A DNA stretch of 64,000 nucleotides from Farysia itapuensis (GCA_023212645.1 JALBYC010000033.1:59622-123621); one strand, 5' to 3'; shown: positions 8,575 through 19,137, numbered from the stretch's first letter. The notes: generated from the letters alone by a model not told the origin. Made by a program: numbers and translations.

Positions 8575-11391
8575 ATGGAGAACGTGCTTCCCACACACAC
8601 ACAAGACATCGCCGATATGGAACGCATTCAGCTGGGTGTTGCGGCCATGGACCGCAAGGCCCGCTCGAAACCCATGCAGAATATCCTCAACCGACTCATA
8701 TCGACAAAGGAGTTTGACGTCACCGTGTTTGGTGAAAAAGTGATTCTCGACGAGCCGGTGCAGGATTGGCCGATTGTGGATGTGCTCATCAGCTTCTTCT
8801 CCACCGGGTTTCCGCTGGAAAAGGCGATCGAGTATGCGGATCTGCGCAAGCCGGTGCTTGTCAACGATCTGCGCCTGCAGCAGGTGCTGTGGGATCGACG
8901 CGCCGTGCTGGCTATTCTCGACACGGTCGGTGTGCCTACCCCGCCCCGGCTCGAGCTTGATAGAGATGGAGGACCGCAGTTTGAAGATGTCATCTTGCGC
9001 GATATCAAGCAACGCGTCGGCGTCGACCTCCTCAAAGACCGTGACACAAAAGAGTGTCGACTGAACGGGTATGATGAGTTGGTGATTGGATCGCGAAGCA
9101 TCTCCAAGCCGTATGTCGAGAAACCAGTGTCGGGCGAAGACCACAACATCCACATCTACTTTGCCCAGGCCAGCGGCGGTGGAGGCAGACGACTGTTTCG
9201 CAAAGTAGGCAACAAGTCGTCCGAATACGATCCGCAGCTATCCAATCCACGCACCGACGGAAGCTACATCTACGAGCAATTCATGGACGTAGACAATGCC
9301 GAAGATATCAAAGTCTACACCATCGGTCCGCACTTTGTCCACGCCGAGACGCGCAAGTCTCCCGTCGTCGACGGCGTCGTCAAGCGTAATCCAGACGGCA
9401 AAGAAATTCGCTACATCACCAAGCTGACCGACGCCGAAATTCAAATGGCAACCAGCATCAGTCAGGCGTTCAAGCAGAATATCTGCGGGTTCGATCTGTT
9501 GCGAGTCGGCGGCAAGAGTTACGTGATTGACGTCAACGGCTGGAGTTTCGTCAAAGGAAACGATTTCTACTATGATAAATGCGCCGAGATTCTGTCCAAG
9601 TTTTGCAACAAGAACGTCGTTCGACGTCCCATTGGGTCGCAGGGTTCTGGTGTGGATTTGGACTCGCGACAGCGCGAGCGGTCGGCGTGGAATCTCAAGG
9701 CGTCGGTCACTGTCTTTCGACATGGCGATCGCACGCCCAAGCAGAAACTCAAACGTTCCTTTTCCCCCGCCGACCCTTGGACGGCTCCCCTCATGGCCCT
9801 CCTCCAAGGTCGACGCGAAGAAATCATCCTGCGCACCCAGCTCGATCTCATCTCGACCGCTGCGACCGAGGCTCTCGCCCTGCCCGGCTCCAACGCCGAA
9901 GACCTCGAACTCATCATTCAGCTCATCAATCGCAAAAAGGACATGCCCGGCACGAAAGTGCAAATGAAGCCCTCGTTTGACAAAGCAACCGACGAACTGA
10001 CAAAGATGCAGCTCATCATCAAGTGGGGCGGTGAATTCTCCCATGCTGCGCGTCACCAGGCCAAAGACTTTGGCACCAACATGCGTCGCGATATGATCAT
10101 CATGAACCCCGACGCCCTGTCCAACTGTACCGTCTACACCTCCTCGGAACGGCGCGTGACGGCCTCGGCCGAGATCTTTGCTGCCAGTTTCCTGGATGAA
10201 TCCAGCGGAGAACGCGAAATGACGATTCGCAAGGACCTACTGGATGACAGTAATGCGGCCAAGGACGTGATGGACATTGTCAAAAAGAAACTCAAGGCAT
10301 CCCTCCGCCCTGACTCTGCCGAAGCCAACACTGTACCAGACGACTGGCCTGAGGATTTACCGCCGCCATCGCGTCTTGCCTCGGACATTGCAAGTCTGCT
10401 CGGAAAGCTGCGCACCGTGATGCGGGACAACTACAAATCGCTCGGCAAGGCGATTGACCGTGTACAGATGCGGTGGTGTACCCACGAAACGCCGCAACTC
10501 TTCCGCGAACGTTGGGAAAAGTTGTTTGCCGACTTTGAGGAAGACCCGCACGACCCTTCGCGCTCGTCGGAGCTGTACGATATGCTCTCCCACGATGGCT
10601 TGCACAACCGCACGTTTATCGAAACCATCTTTGCCGATCCGGCAGCGCCCGAGTCGGCAGAACAGGACGCCAAGCTGGCAGATCTGCACCAACTGTATCG
10701 CAAGGCGCTCGCCATGTTTCTCTTCATCTGTCCGCGTGAATACGGCATTACGCCAGAGGAAAAGGAGGAGATTGGTTATTTGACCTCTATGCCCCTGCTG
10801 CGCAACATTGTCGACGATCTGCGCGGCGCAAAGGAAGTCAAGGGTCTGTGCAGTCTCTACTTTACAAAGGAGAGCCACATTCATACGCTTCTCAATCTTG
10901 TCCTTGCGTCTGAGCTCAACGTGGTACTGCCACGCATGCCGGCGCTCGACTATTTCGCCAGTATCACGTTTGAGGTGTACGAGCGCAACTCGACCGCCTC
11001 CACCGCCTCGTCCTCCTCGGCATCGTTGCCAGAGGGCGAAACTACCGCCGCCCCTGCATCTTCATCTCCGCAGTACTCGCTGCTGATTAGCGTGTCGGAG
11101 GGCGCACATTCCTCCAACATTCTCAGCATTCATCTCGATGCGCGCCATGCACTGACGCCACTACCGCGTAGACCGTTGACGACCCACATGGACTTTGACG
11201 AGGCGCTGGCCAAGTTGGAAGCCCACTCGTCGCGTGCGGCCAAGACGGACAGCAGCGTCGATCGAGGCATGGTCGAAGCCAGCACCGTCTTCTTCGGCCA
11301 AGACGACCCCGATCATCAACTCATGCCCATCAAAAACCGTCGCGATAGCATAGACACCGACCGTAGCATCAGCTCCATCCAACACTCCTGA
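8575..11391 (+). CDS. VIP1: Inositol hexakisphosphate / diphosphoinositol kinase-phosphatase (Vip1/Asp1, PPIP5K)
   Basis: 938 residues, close to fission yeast Asp1 (about 920). It makes and removes the 1-beta-phosphate of inositol pyrophosphates (IP6 to 1-IP7, 5-IP7 to IP8). The ATP-grasp kinase half covers about residues 15-335, starting at LGVAAMDRKARSKPMQNIL; the DVNGWSFVKGN segment is its conserved catalytic end. The histidine-acid-phosphatase half begins at RHGDRTP (about residue 382) and carries the diagnostic KESHIHTLLN near its end. Both halves therefore look complete. An inserted Ser/Ala/Thr-rich loop lies around residues 805-835. The start at 8575 places MDRKARSKP about 24 residues in, as in relatives; an overlapping ATG at 8564 is in another frame. 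Confidence 0.95.
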   Translation: MENVLPTHTQDIADMERIQLGVAAMDRKARSKPMQNILNRLISTKEFDVTVFGEKVILDEPVQDWPIVDVLISFFSTGFPLEKAIEYADLRKPVLVNDLRLQQVLWDRRAVLAILDTVGVPTPPRLELDRDGGPQFEDVILRDIKQRVGVDLLKDRDTKECRLNGYDELVIGSRSISKPYVEKPVSGEDHNIHIYFAQASGGGGRRLFRKVGNKSSEYDPQLSNPRTDGSYIYEQFMDVDNAEDIKVYTIGPHFVHAETRKSPVVDGVVKRNPDGKEIRYITKLTDAEIQMATSISQAFKQNICGFDLLRVGGKSYVIDVNGWSFVKGNDFYYDKCAEILSKFCNKNVVRRPIGSQGSGVDLDSRQRERSAWNLKASVTVFRHGDRTPKQKLKRSFSPADPWTAPLMALLQGRREEIILRTQLDLISTAATEALALPGSNAEDLELIIQLINRKKDMPGTKVQMKPSFDKATDELTKMQLIIKWGGEFSHAARHQAKDFGTNMRRDMIIMNPDALSNCTVYTSSERRVTASAEIFAASFLDESSGEREMTIRKDLLDDSNAAKDVMDIVKKKLKASLRPDSAEANTVPDDWPEDLPPPSRLASDIASLLGKLRTVMRDNYKSLGKAIDRVQMRWCTHETPQLFRERWEKLFADFEEDPHDPSRSSELYDMLSHDGLHNRTFIETIFADPAAPESAEQDAKLADLHQLYRKALAMFLFICPREYGITPEEKEEIGYLTSMPLLRNIVDDLRGAKEVKGLCSLYFTKESHIHTLLNLVLASELNVVLPRMPALDYFASITFEVYERNSTASTASSSSASLPEGETTAAPASSSPQYSLLISVSEGAHSSNILSIHLDARHALTPLPRRPLTTHMDFDEALAKLEAHSSRAAKTDSSVDRGMVEASTVFFGQDDPDHQLMPIKNRRDSIDTDRSISSIQHS

Positions 11392-11536
11392 ATTATGTAG
11401 ACATGTCATAGAACTAGAAAAGGAACATGCTTGCACCGTTTAGCCTGGCGTAGCCGTCGATAGCCGCCGCCGTCACCCGCCGCCTTGCGCGTATGACAGC
11501 GCAAAAATCAAGGGTCCCCTCTTCGTCCCTTCCACT

Positions 11537-12583
11537 ATGTCCAAGCTGAGGATTGCTGTCGCGGGGGCTGGTGTTATTGGCAAGGCGCATATTGCGCTGA
11601 TTTTGGCGAGTGCGCAGTGCTCGTTGTGCGCGATTGTCGATCCGTCGCCGGGTGCAGTGGCGTTTGCAGCGTCGGTGGGTGTGCCGCTGTTCGCAGACGT
11701 GGGCGCGTTGCTGGCAGAGCACAGGGTGGATGGCGTAGTGCTTGCCACACCCAACCATCTCCACGTTGAGCAGGCACTGGTGTGTATTGCTGCTGGCGTT
11801 GCGGTGCTGGTGGAAAAACCGGTGGCGCACACGCTGGAACAAGGCCAGCGTCTTCTCAACGCCGTCGACCAGGCTAACGCCAAGGTTCTCGTCGGTCACC
11901 ATCGTGCACACAGTCCCCTCCTCGCCCAAGCACGCGAAACCATCCAATCCGGCGCTCTCGGTGATATCGTCGCAGTCAACGGCAGCGCTACTTTCTACAA
12001 GCCGGACGACTACTTTGACTCAGCCCCTTGGCGAAGTCAACCGGGCGGTGGTCCGATCCTGATCAATATGGTGCACGAAATTGGTAACCTCCGCTCTTTG
12101 TGTGGGGAAATCACAGCTGTTCAGGCAATGGCATCGAGTGCCACACGCAAGTATCCTGTGGAAGATACGGTGGCCATCACCTTGCGCTTTGCCCACGGCG
12201 CTCTTGGCACCTTTCTGCTCTCGGATACAGCAGCCTCGGCGCGCAGCTGGGAATCCACCTCGCGCGAAAACAAGGGCTACGCCACCTACCCGGACGAAGA
12301 CTGCTACGTCATCTCGGGCACAAACGGCACCCTCTCCGTTCCCACCATGCGGCTCAAAACCTACGCCGCCCCCCAGCACCGCAGTTGGTGGACCGCCATG
12401 GACCAATCTACCCTGCAAGCCACACGCCACGACCCGCTCGAACGCCAATTGGCCCACTTCTGCGACGTCATTGCAGCAAAGTGCCCTCCTCTCGTCTCGG
12501 TCCGCGACGGCTTGCAGAACTTGCGCGTCATAGAGGCCATTGCTACTGCAACCAAGACGGGTGCTGTTGTTAGCATACATTAG
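11537..12583 (+). CDS. Gfo/Idh/MocA-family NAD(P)-dependent oxidoreductase
   Basis: 348 residues, the usual length for the family. The N-terminal Rossmann fold has the dinucleotide motif VAGAGVIGKAH at residues 7-17, then TPNHLH and the family hallmark VEKPVAHT with its catalytic Lys. The C-terminal half is the alpha/beta domain for substrate binding, with GGGPILINMVHEIG including the conserved His. Members oxidise or reduce sugars, inositols or related polyols; the substrate cannot be read from sequence. No signal peptide is present, so it is likely cytosolic. It follows VIP1 on the same strand after a 145-bp gap, and the BTB gene follows. Confidence 0.92.
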   Translation: MSKLRIAVAGAGVIGKAHIALILASAQCSLCAIVDPSPGAVAFAASVGVPLFADVGALLAEHRVDGVVLATPNHLHVEQALVCIAAGVAVLVEKPVAHTLEQGQRLLNAVDQANAKVLVGHHRAHSPLLAQARETIQSGALGDIVAVNGSATFYKPDDYFDSAPWRSQPGGGPILINMVHEIGNLRSLCGEITAVQAMASSATRKYPVEDTVAITLRFAHGALGTFLLSDTAASARSWESTSRENKGYATYPDEDCYVISGTNGTLSVPTMRLKTYAAPQHRSWWTAMDQSTLQATRHDPLERQLAHFCDVIAAKCPPLVSVRDGLQNLRVIEAIATATKTGAVVSIH

Positions 12584-12697
12584 AACATGTTAGAGTGTCA
12601 TTTTAGCGATAAGCAATGTGACAGCGATATGTGACAGCTGTTGCGCTCTTGTTCAGGGTCCACTTCTGTACATCTTGCTACCATCATCGTCATCATT

Positions 12698-14932
12698 ATG
12701 AGCAACAATCTACCGCCCAATCAGCCATCCGGAGCATCACAGTCTGTGCAGGCAGCAGCTGCTGTGCCTATTCCAGCGACTACTGCGCCAGGGTCCATGC
12801 TGCCCCGTAGCTCGAGTAGCACGTCGTCGAATATAGCAGCATCCACTTCGGCTCCATCCAGGAGTGCTGCAGGACAGGGTGCGGGTGCGAGTGCTCAAAG
12901 GCAGTCAGCACAGCCTCCCTTGCTTCCCAACACGGCAAGGAGGAGTCAACCCTTCTCATTCGCCGCATCATCGCCGATGAGTGGTGTTGTTGTTCCGTCA
13001 ATGTTTAGCTTCTACTCGCAAGATGGACTCGCAGGTGGATCGCCTTCTCGCTCAGCCGGTAGTCCGAGCAACAACTCCAACGTCGCCACCACCGCCGCCA
13101 CCACCGCTGCTGCTAGACGCGATGTACTTCGACCGTCCACCAGTTTGGGACAAGCGGCAAGCCCGAGGCTTGGATCGACGGCTACAGCCTCCCCACGTAC
13201 ATCGGCCAGAGCAACAGCGACGGCGGTGCAACAACCGACGTTTGAAGAGACCACCACTATCTCCTTCACCTGGGTCGTGCGGGATCTTGAACTGCTGCGC
13301 GAGGAGGTCGAGTACTCGACACCACCGGCCATGGGCGGTCGCTCTGTCAGCGCTGGGGCTGGTAAGAGCGAAGTCTGGACGACAAGACCCCTCTTTGGCG
13401 ATGGCAAGTGGCGGCTCGAACTCATCCGCACCACCCGCACTCCCCCTGTTCCTTCGACCGACGCCACTCAACAGCAGGATGGCCTCACCGTCCTCTCTGT
13501 ATACCTCACAGCCGTCGCGCTAGACTACATACATCCAGACGCGGAAATCCCAGCGTCCATCATGATGGCCATCCGCCCCATCCGCCAACCCGTCGGCGCT
13601 TCCCCTTCCAACCATGGAGGTTTCACCTGGCGTCGGTTTTACGACTACACTTTTAGCAGAGAGGTGGACTTCTTCGCCTGTCATGATCTGCCGAGTCTGT
13701 CGGAAATGCTGCAGGATACCGGCATTCAGCGCGATGACGGGTTTGCGCTCACCATCCAGCTCGGTGTAGGGCCAGGGCATTTGCGAAACGGCGCTCGGCG
13801 GTCTACGCCATTTGAGGTGGATGGTCACGACATTGTGCCCCGTGCTATGGTCGATTCGCTTCACGGCCTGCTCGATGACGCCAACTCGGGCGACGTCCGC
13901 ATCGTCGTCCGTGAACGGGGCCTTCTTACCAAACACAACTCCGGTACCGCCACCACCAATCAGATCGTCTCCTACCCAGTCGGATCATCGCTCGAGCTGC
14001 AGGACAACGACGATAACGATGACGATGACGACGACGATCCGGACGAAGCATGGTGCAATGATCCTGCCCATGTGTTTGTGCGCGATCGTGTGCTCTGGTC
14101 TCACTCGAGCGTACTGCGCAATCGAAGCGAATATTTTGCAACAATGCTCGCCTCGGGTTTTAGCGAGGGGATCGCGGATAAGGCCACGTCGGATCGCAGC
14201 ATCAGGTGCGTCCGCATCCCCGACGCGGATTTCGTCACCGTCTACTGGTTCTTGCGCTACCTTTACACGCAGCAGATTCAGTTTGCCGACAAGCAGGATG
14301 TGCGCAGTGCCGTGCTGGATCAAGACTGGACTGTGGCGGCAGATCAGGATGAGACGCCGGCTGCGTTCGAGTGGCGTTCCGTAGCCCAGCTGCGGGCGAG
14401 TGTGGAAGAAGAGGCTGGCGGGTTGCCAGCGGGTGTGGGTCAACAGCGGCAGTATGCGTCCACTTCGGGCGCCGTGCGTGCGCGCACCTCGTCTCAACAC
14501 GGGTCAATCCCGCTCCCGCCAACATCGTCCGCGCCTTCCTCGCCGCTCGGCCCACACCGCGAACGGCCATTGTTGGCCACAGCAGCTCACGACCCGCACA
14601 TGCACCCCACCACGCAACCAGAACCAGCATCAGCGCTGTCCATCTTTCAGCTAGCCCACAGGTACCACATGGAAGACTTGTCGCGCATCGCAGCAGCCCA
14701 TCTGGTCGCGTCCCTCACCCCGGAATCAGCCTTTCCCTTACTACTGGCAACCGAGATGTACAAGGAGCTGCATGAAAACATCAAGACCTACGTCCATCAC
14801 ACCTGGCACCTCGTCTCCACCTCGCGCCAGTTTGCAGACTGCTGCGACCAGGTTTCCGCCGGAATCTGGGGGCCACGCGCCGGCAAAACTCTGCGCGCCT
14901 TTATCTCGTCCCTCATCTCACCGCTTTCCTGA
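12698..14932 (+). CDS. BTB/POZ-domain protein with MATH-like N-terminal region
   Basis: 744 residues from the ATG at 12698; an upstream TTG extension was not used. Residues 1-170 are Ser/Ala/Thr-rich and disordered. Residues about 185-400 resemble a MATH/TRAF-like beta domain (FTWVVRDLELL, later GGFTWRRFYDYTFSREVDFF). An Asp run at about 442-450 leads into a BTB domain: HVFVRDRVLWSHSSVLRNRSEYFATML and FVTVYWFLRYLYT. It is split by a disordered insertion of about 110 residues and resumes with IFQLAHRYHMEDLSRIAAAHL. MATH-BTB proteins usually recruit substrates to Cul3 ubiquitin ligase; that role is inferred. Such architectures are expanded in basidiomycetes. Confidence 0.85.
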   Translation: MSNNLPPNQPSGASQSVQAAAAVPIPATTAPGSMLPRSSSSTSSNIAASTSAPSRSAAGQGAGASAQRQSAQPPLLPNTARRSQPFSFAASSPMSGVVVPSMFSFYSQDGLAGGSPSRSAGSPSNNSNVATTAATTAAARRDVLRPSTSLGQAASPRLGSTATASPRTSARATATAVQQPTFEETTTISFTWVVRDLELLREEVEYSTPPAMGGRSVSAGAGKSEVWTTRPLFGDGKWRLELIRTTRTPPVPSTDATQQQDGLTVLSVYLTAVALDYIHPDAEIPASIMMAIRPIRQPVGASPSNHGGFTWRRFYDYTFSREVDFFACHDLPSLSEMLQDTGIQRDDGFALTIQLGVGPGHLRNGARRSTPFEVDGHDIVPRAMVDSLHGLLDDANSGDVRIVVRERGLLTKHNSGTATTNQIVSYPVGSSLELQDNDDNDDDDDDDPDEAWCNDPAHVFVRDRVLWSHSSVLRNRSEYFATMLASGFSEGIADKATSDRSIRCVRIPDADFVTVYWFLRYLYTQQIQFADKQDVRSAVLDQDWTVAADQDETPAAFEWRSVAQLRASVEEEAGGLPAGVGQQRQYASTSGAVRARTSSQHGSIPLPPTSSAPSSPLGPHRERPLLATAAHDPHMHPTTQPEPASALSIFQLAHRYHMEDLSRIAAAHLVASLTPESAFPLLLATEMYKELHENIKTYVHHTWHLVSTSRQFADCCDQVSAGIWGPRAGKTLRAFISSLISPLS

Positions 14933-14949
14933 TCACCCACATACCGGAC

Positions 14950-14996
14950 ACGACGAGGTTGCGGCGGCGGCGGCGGCGGCGGGCGCGGCGGGGGTT
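14950..14996. repeat. GCG trinucleotide / GC-rich low-complexity tract
   Basis: A run of about eight GCG units followed by mixed G/C lies in the 99-bp gap between the convergent BTB and acyltransferase genes. No function is seen. Confidence 0.8.
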
Positions 14997-15031
14997 AGAA
15001 ATTTCTTTGGTGACTATAGGCTGCAGGAAAA

Positions 15032-16099
15032 CTATGTGCGGTTCTTTTGGGCTTCGGTGACCAAGTTGTAGTCTTCCGGTTGTTGGCCCGATGTGCCCTG
15101 TTTGCGGAGGGACTGCTCGTGTTGGTCTACTTTACGGTTGATGGAGCGGAAGGAGGACCCGGTTCCGATAAAGTTGGCAAAGAAGCCGGGGATGCCGCGC
15201 ATGCGTGCTTCGGCAGCAGGGCGGTCGCCTGCACGGACGTCTTGCTGTTGACGAGCGGCGTCCATCTCGCGCAGTGCTTTGAGCATCTGTTCGCGCACCG
15301 TGTCGGACAACTTGCCCGCGTCTTCCCGCTCCATGCCCGCGGTAGAGACGGGTGGCAGGACGCGAATGGTAATGTCGCCCGACTCGAAGCGCGAGCGCGA
15401 GTCAAACAGTCGGTTGTAATTCTCACACACCACCGGCACAATCGGCACACCGGCCTGAATGGCCAAGTGGAAAGCGCCCTTCTTAAACGGCAGCATATCA
15501 GGTGTGGCCAAACCGGATCGTGTACCTTCGGGGAAAATCCAAAGACTGAGATTGCGTCGCTTCATCGTCTTGCCGATCTGTTCAAAGGCCTTGATGCTGT
15601 CCTTGAGGTTCTTGCGGTTGATAAAAACTGCGCCGGAAGCAGTCATGAATTGGCCGAGCAGTGGCGCGAATTGCAGCTCCTTTTTCGCCATAATCGAGGC
15701 GTGGTTGGGGAAAATACGACCGAGGTAGAGAATGTCCATCGCCGTCTGGTGGTTGCCCACAAGAACGGCGGGTCGAGCTGCATCAAAGTGCTCTTGACCC
15801 TCTACGCGCATCTTGATTCCCAAAAACGGCGCGGTCAAGTGGTAGAAACTACGCGCAACCACGCGGTTAATGTTCAGCCGCTGCCCCGGGATAAACGTCA
15901 TAATGATGGAAACCACCACCCCCCAGGCAGAGCAGATACTAAGGCCGGTAATGTAGATGAGCGAATTGAGGTAGAACCTCAGTCTCTGACTGCGTGGCGA
16001 AGCAAGTGCCAGCAAGAGCACAGCAGACGCCGTCACAGTCCCTACGGATTTCGACACCACGGCCATCGTCTCGTATGCAGAGTTGCCGTCCGCCGACAT
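15032..16099 (-). CDS. SLC1: 1-acyl-sn-glycerol-3-phosphate acyltransferase (LPAAT)
   Basis: 355 residues. It converts lysophosphatidic acid to phosphatidic acid in ER/lipid-droplet membranes. Two hydrophobic stretches lie in the first 75 residues (ASAVLLLALA and IYITGLSICSAWGVVVSIIMTF). The PlsC domain has the catalytic NHQTAMD (NHx4D) at about residue 116, VFINRKN at about 158, FPEGTRS at about 188 and VPIVPVV at about 218. The C-terminal 90 residues are charged and disordered and longer than in yeast Slc1 (303 residues total). No intron. Convergent with the BTB gene. Confidence 0.94.
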   Translation of the reverse strand: MSADGNSAYETMAVVSKSVGTVTASAVLLLALASPRSQRLRFYLNSLIYITGLSICSAWGVVVSIIMTFIPGQRLNINRVVARSFYHLTAPFLGIKMRVEGQEHFDAARPAVLVGNHQTAMDILYLGRIFPNHASIMAKKELQFAPLLGQFMTASGAVFINRKNLKDSIKAFEQIGKTMKRRNLSLWIFPEGTRSGLATPDMLPFKKGAFHLAIQAGVPIVPVVCENYNRLFDSRSRFESGDITIRVLPPVSTAGMEREDAGKLSDTVREQMLKALREMDAARQQQDVRAGDRPAAEARMRGIPGFFANFIGTGSSFRSINRKVDQHEQSLRKQGTSGQQPEDYNLVTEAQKNRT

Positions 16100-16812
16100 T
16101 CAAGAGCGAAGGGGAGGGGGGCTGGCACAATCTTCTCCGCCGTTGTTGTAGATATGACTTGGAGAGCAGCGTTTGACCTCCGCGTTTGGCGACTTCATCT
16201 GCGACGGCGCGATGGGGCCCGTGCACCCTGCGATCTTACATCTAATGTTAGATCGATCATTTGCGCATTGGCTGAGTCGCATAGCGCATATCCGCCAGAC
16301 AGCACATGTCGACTAACGCCACCCAACACAGACAGGCGTTAAGACGCTTGGAGAGGTAGAGGCCAGACGTCGCCGGTCAGGCGTGGGACTCGGATGCGAG
16401 GATCACAAGGGTAGACCGGTGACTCTCATCTGTCCACCCCATGACGTGCACTGCCAGGGAAATTCCCCGCGAAAGAGGTGTGTACCAGAGCATAGCACAG
16501 CACAGGAAGTCGCCGGTGGAAGCCTCCCCAGACGGCAGTCGGTCCGTCAGTCGGCCCGCAAAATCAGCGCGTCGATCCTGCGGAGTTCAGGCAAAAGTCC
16601 GCCCGCCCCCCGCAAAGAGGCGGCAATCTCTACCTGCCCCAAACCTCGCTTCTAGAAGCCAAGCTCGCTTAGCTTTTCCCCCCCACACACACATCGGCGA
16701 CCTTGGAAGAAAGCTCACCGGTGAACCCTGGCCAAAGGCATATAAGGCTTAGCCATGTAGAGCCCCGCCTATCAGCTTGACTCCAAGCTTCTTTGCTGCT
16801 ATCAACACCACA
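16100..16812. promoter_or_regulatory. Divergent intergenic region, SLC1 / beta-xylosidase, with TATA box
   Basis: 713 bp with no credible gene. A TATA box (TATAAG, 16741-16746) lies 67 bp upstream of the GH3 ATG at 16813 and is followed by GGCTTAGCC, whose TTAGCC is the complement of a GGCTAA xylan-regulator-like hexamer. Its position downstream of TATA makes that reading weak. The presence of a TATA box fits an inducible gene. Confidence 0.6.
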
Positions 16813-19137
16813 ATGCTGATCAAGAGAGCCATTACTCTGTCGCCGATTGCGCTGCTGCATCTCAACTATACTTTCCCCGACTGCCAGAGCGGGCCACTGG
16901 CCAACAATACCGTGTGTGACACGTCGGCGGATTACTGGACTCGAGCAACGTCCCTGGTCGCCGAATTTACCCAGGATGAGCTGGTCAACAACACGATCAA
17001 CTATGCCTCTGGGGTCTCGCGTCTAGGACTGCCGCCCTATCAGTGGTGGAGCGAGGCGTTGCATGGCGTCTCGGACAGTCCAGGTGTCACCTTCCAGCCG
17101 GATGGCAAGCAGTTTGACTCGGCCACCAACTTCCCCCACATTATCAACCTTGGCGCCACTTTTGACGATGCACTGTACGAGCAAGTCGCCAACCACATTG
17201 CCAACGAGACACGCGCCTTCAACAACGCCGGCCACAGCGGCTTGAATCTCTACAGTCCGCTCAACATTAACCTCTTCCGTGACCCACGCTGGGGTCGAGG
17301 TCAGGAGACTACGGGCGAAGACCCCCTACACATGTCTCGCTATGCCGTCAAGATGGTCCACGGTCTACAGGGCTATGATCCTTACCACCTCAAAGTCGCA
17401 GCCACCTGCAAGCACTACATTGCCTACGACCTGGAAAAGTACAACGGTGTGGAGCGCTACCAGTTCAATGCCGTCGTCTCCACCCAGGATCTGGCTGACT
17501 TCTACCTGCCTCAATTCCGAGCATGTGTGCGCGACGCCGGCGCTGCGACACTCATGACGTCCTACAACGCCATCAACGGTGTACCACCCAGTGCTAGCAA
17601 GTACTACCTCCAGGATATCGCACGTAATGCTTGGGGCTTTGACAAACACCACAACTACGTCACGTCCGATTGCGATGCCGTGGCCAACGTCTACGATGGA
17701 CACCACTACGCCGACAGCTACGTCACCGCTTCGGCCGACTCGATCAACGCAGGTACCGACCTCGACTGTGGAGCCACCTACAGCGACAACCTCGGCCAGG
17801 CTATCGCGCAGAACTTGACAACCGTAGACACCCTGCGCACCGCCGTGTCCCGCATGTACTCTTCCCTCGTACGTCTCGGCTACTTTGACTCCCCAGACAG
17901 TCAGCCACTCCGACAACTCACCTGGGCCGATGTCAACTCCAAGCCGGCTCAGAACCTCGCCTACGAGTCGGCAGCTGCTTCAGCCGTCCTGCTCAAAAAC
18001 GACGGCACACTCCCGCTCGACAAATCGAGCATCGGCAGCGTCGCCGTCATCGGCCCTTACTCGACCGCCACCGTGGCGCTGCGTGGCAACTACGCCGGTA
18101 TCGGTCCATTCACCATCTCGGTTCTCGACGCGGCTCGTCAGACTTTTGGCGGTAATGTCAACTGGGCCAACGGCACGGCTATCAACACCACCAGCACCGA
18201 CGGTTTCAGCGATGCCATCGACGCTGCCAACAAGTCGGACGTCGTCATCTTTGCAGGTGGAATCGACAACACAATCGAGAGCGAGGAAAAAGACCGCGCC
18301 AACATTGCCTGGCCAGGCAACCAGCTCGATCTTATCGCTAAGCTCTCGCAGCTCGGCAAGAAAGTAATTGTGCTCCAGTTCGGAGGTGGACAGCTGGATG
18401 ATTCCGAGCTGAAGAACAACGACAACGTCAACGGACTTATCTGGGCTGGATACCCGGGCCAGAGCGGCACACTTGCCATGATTGACCTGGTTGTCGGAAA
18501 CAGGAATCCGTCGGGTCGTCTGCCCGTTACGCAGTACCCTGCTTCGTACACCGACGGTCTGCCCGAAAGCGAAATGGCACTCAGACCCAACGGATCCTAC
18601 CCTGGCCGAACGTACAAGTGGTACGACGGCCAGGCAGTGTACAACTACGGTCACGGTCTGCACTACACTACCTTCAGCGCCTCGCTCTCCACCTGCGGTC
18701 CGAAGAACGCCGGGTCGAACGAGTTTGCACTGAGCGCGAAAGCAGTCGAGCAGCTGGAGGGGGAGCATGCCGAGCAGAAAGTGGTGCAGACCGCCACGGT
18801 GAATGTATGCAACACGGGCGGCCGTACGTCGGACTATGTCGCGCTCGTCTTTGCCACGGGTCAGAACGGTCCCTCCCCGCACCCCAAGCGTACACTCGTG
18901 GCGTACAAGAAGCTCAAGAACATTGCTCCTGGTGAAACTCGCACCGCCGAGCTGGAAATCACGCTCAGCGCCCTCGCCCGTGCCAACACCGACGGCGACA
19001 GCATCGTCTACCCCGGCCAATACACCCTCTTTCTCGACAGCTGGGACCAGCCCCTAGCGCAGTCTTCCTTCACCCTCACAGGTCAGCCCACCACCGTCAT
19101 CGAGTGGGTTCAGGGAGATGTCAATGCCCGACCTTAA
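16813..19137 (+). CDS. Exo-1,4-beta-xylosidase, glycoside hydrolase family 3
   Basis: 774 residues from the ATG at 16813, 67 bp after a TATA box. It would release xylose from xylo-oligosaccharide ends, probably outside the cell. The GH3 barrel starts at YTFPDCQSGPLANNTVCD, and the catalytic nucleophile is the Asp of YVTSDCDAV at about residue 286. The second GH3 domain (AVLLKNDGTLPL) and a fibronectin-III-like C-terminal domain follow. The fungal xylosidase markers PYQWWSEALHGVS and DPRWGRGQETTGEDP are intact. There are many N-glycosylation sequons. Oddity: only about 17 residues precede the mature-like start, and they make a weak signal peptide. No upstream signal exon was found. Confidence 0.95.
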   Translation: MLIKRAITLSPIALLHLNYTFPDCQSGPLANNTVCDTSADYWTRATSLVAEFTQDELVNNTINYASGVSRLGLPPYQWWSEALHGVSDSPGVTFQPDGKQFDSATNFPHIINLGATFDDALYEQVANHIANETRAFNNAGHSGLNLYSPLNINLFRDPRWGRGQETTGEDPLHMSRYAVKMVHGLQGYDPYHLKVAATCKHYIAYDLEKYNGVERYQFNAVVSTQDLADFYLPQFRACVRDAGAATLMTSYNAINGVPPSASKYYLQDIARNAWGFDKHHNYVTSDCDAVANVYDGHHYADSYVTASADSINAGTDLDCGATYSDNLGQAIAQNLTTVDTLRTAVSRMYSSLVRLGYFDSPDSQPLRQLTWADVNSKPAQNLAYESAAASAVLLKNDGTLPLDKSSIGSVAVIGPYSTATVALRGNYAGIGPFTISVLDAARQTFGGNVNWANGTAINTTSTDGFSDAIDAANKSDVVIFAGGIDNTIESEEKDRANIAWPGNQLDLIAKLSQLGKKVIVLQFGGGQLDDSELKNNDNVNGLIWAGYPGQSGTLAMIDLVVGNRNPSGRLPVTQYPASYTDGLPESEMALRPNGSYPGRTYKWYDGQAVYNYGHGLHYTTFSASLSTCGPKNAGSNEFALSAKAVEQLEGEHAEQKVVQTATVNVCNTGGRTSDYVALVFATGQNGPSPHPKRTLVAYKKLKNIAPGETRTAELEITLSALARANTDGDSIVYPGQYTLFLDSWDQPLAQSSFTLTGQPTTVIEWVQGDVNARP

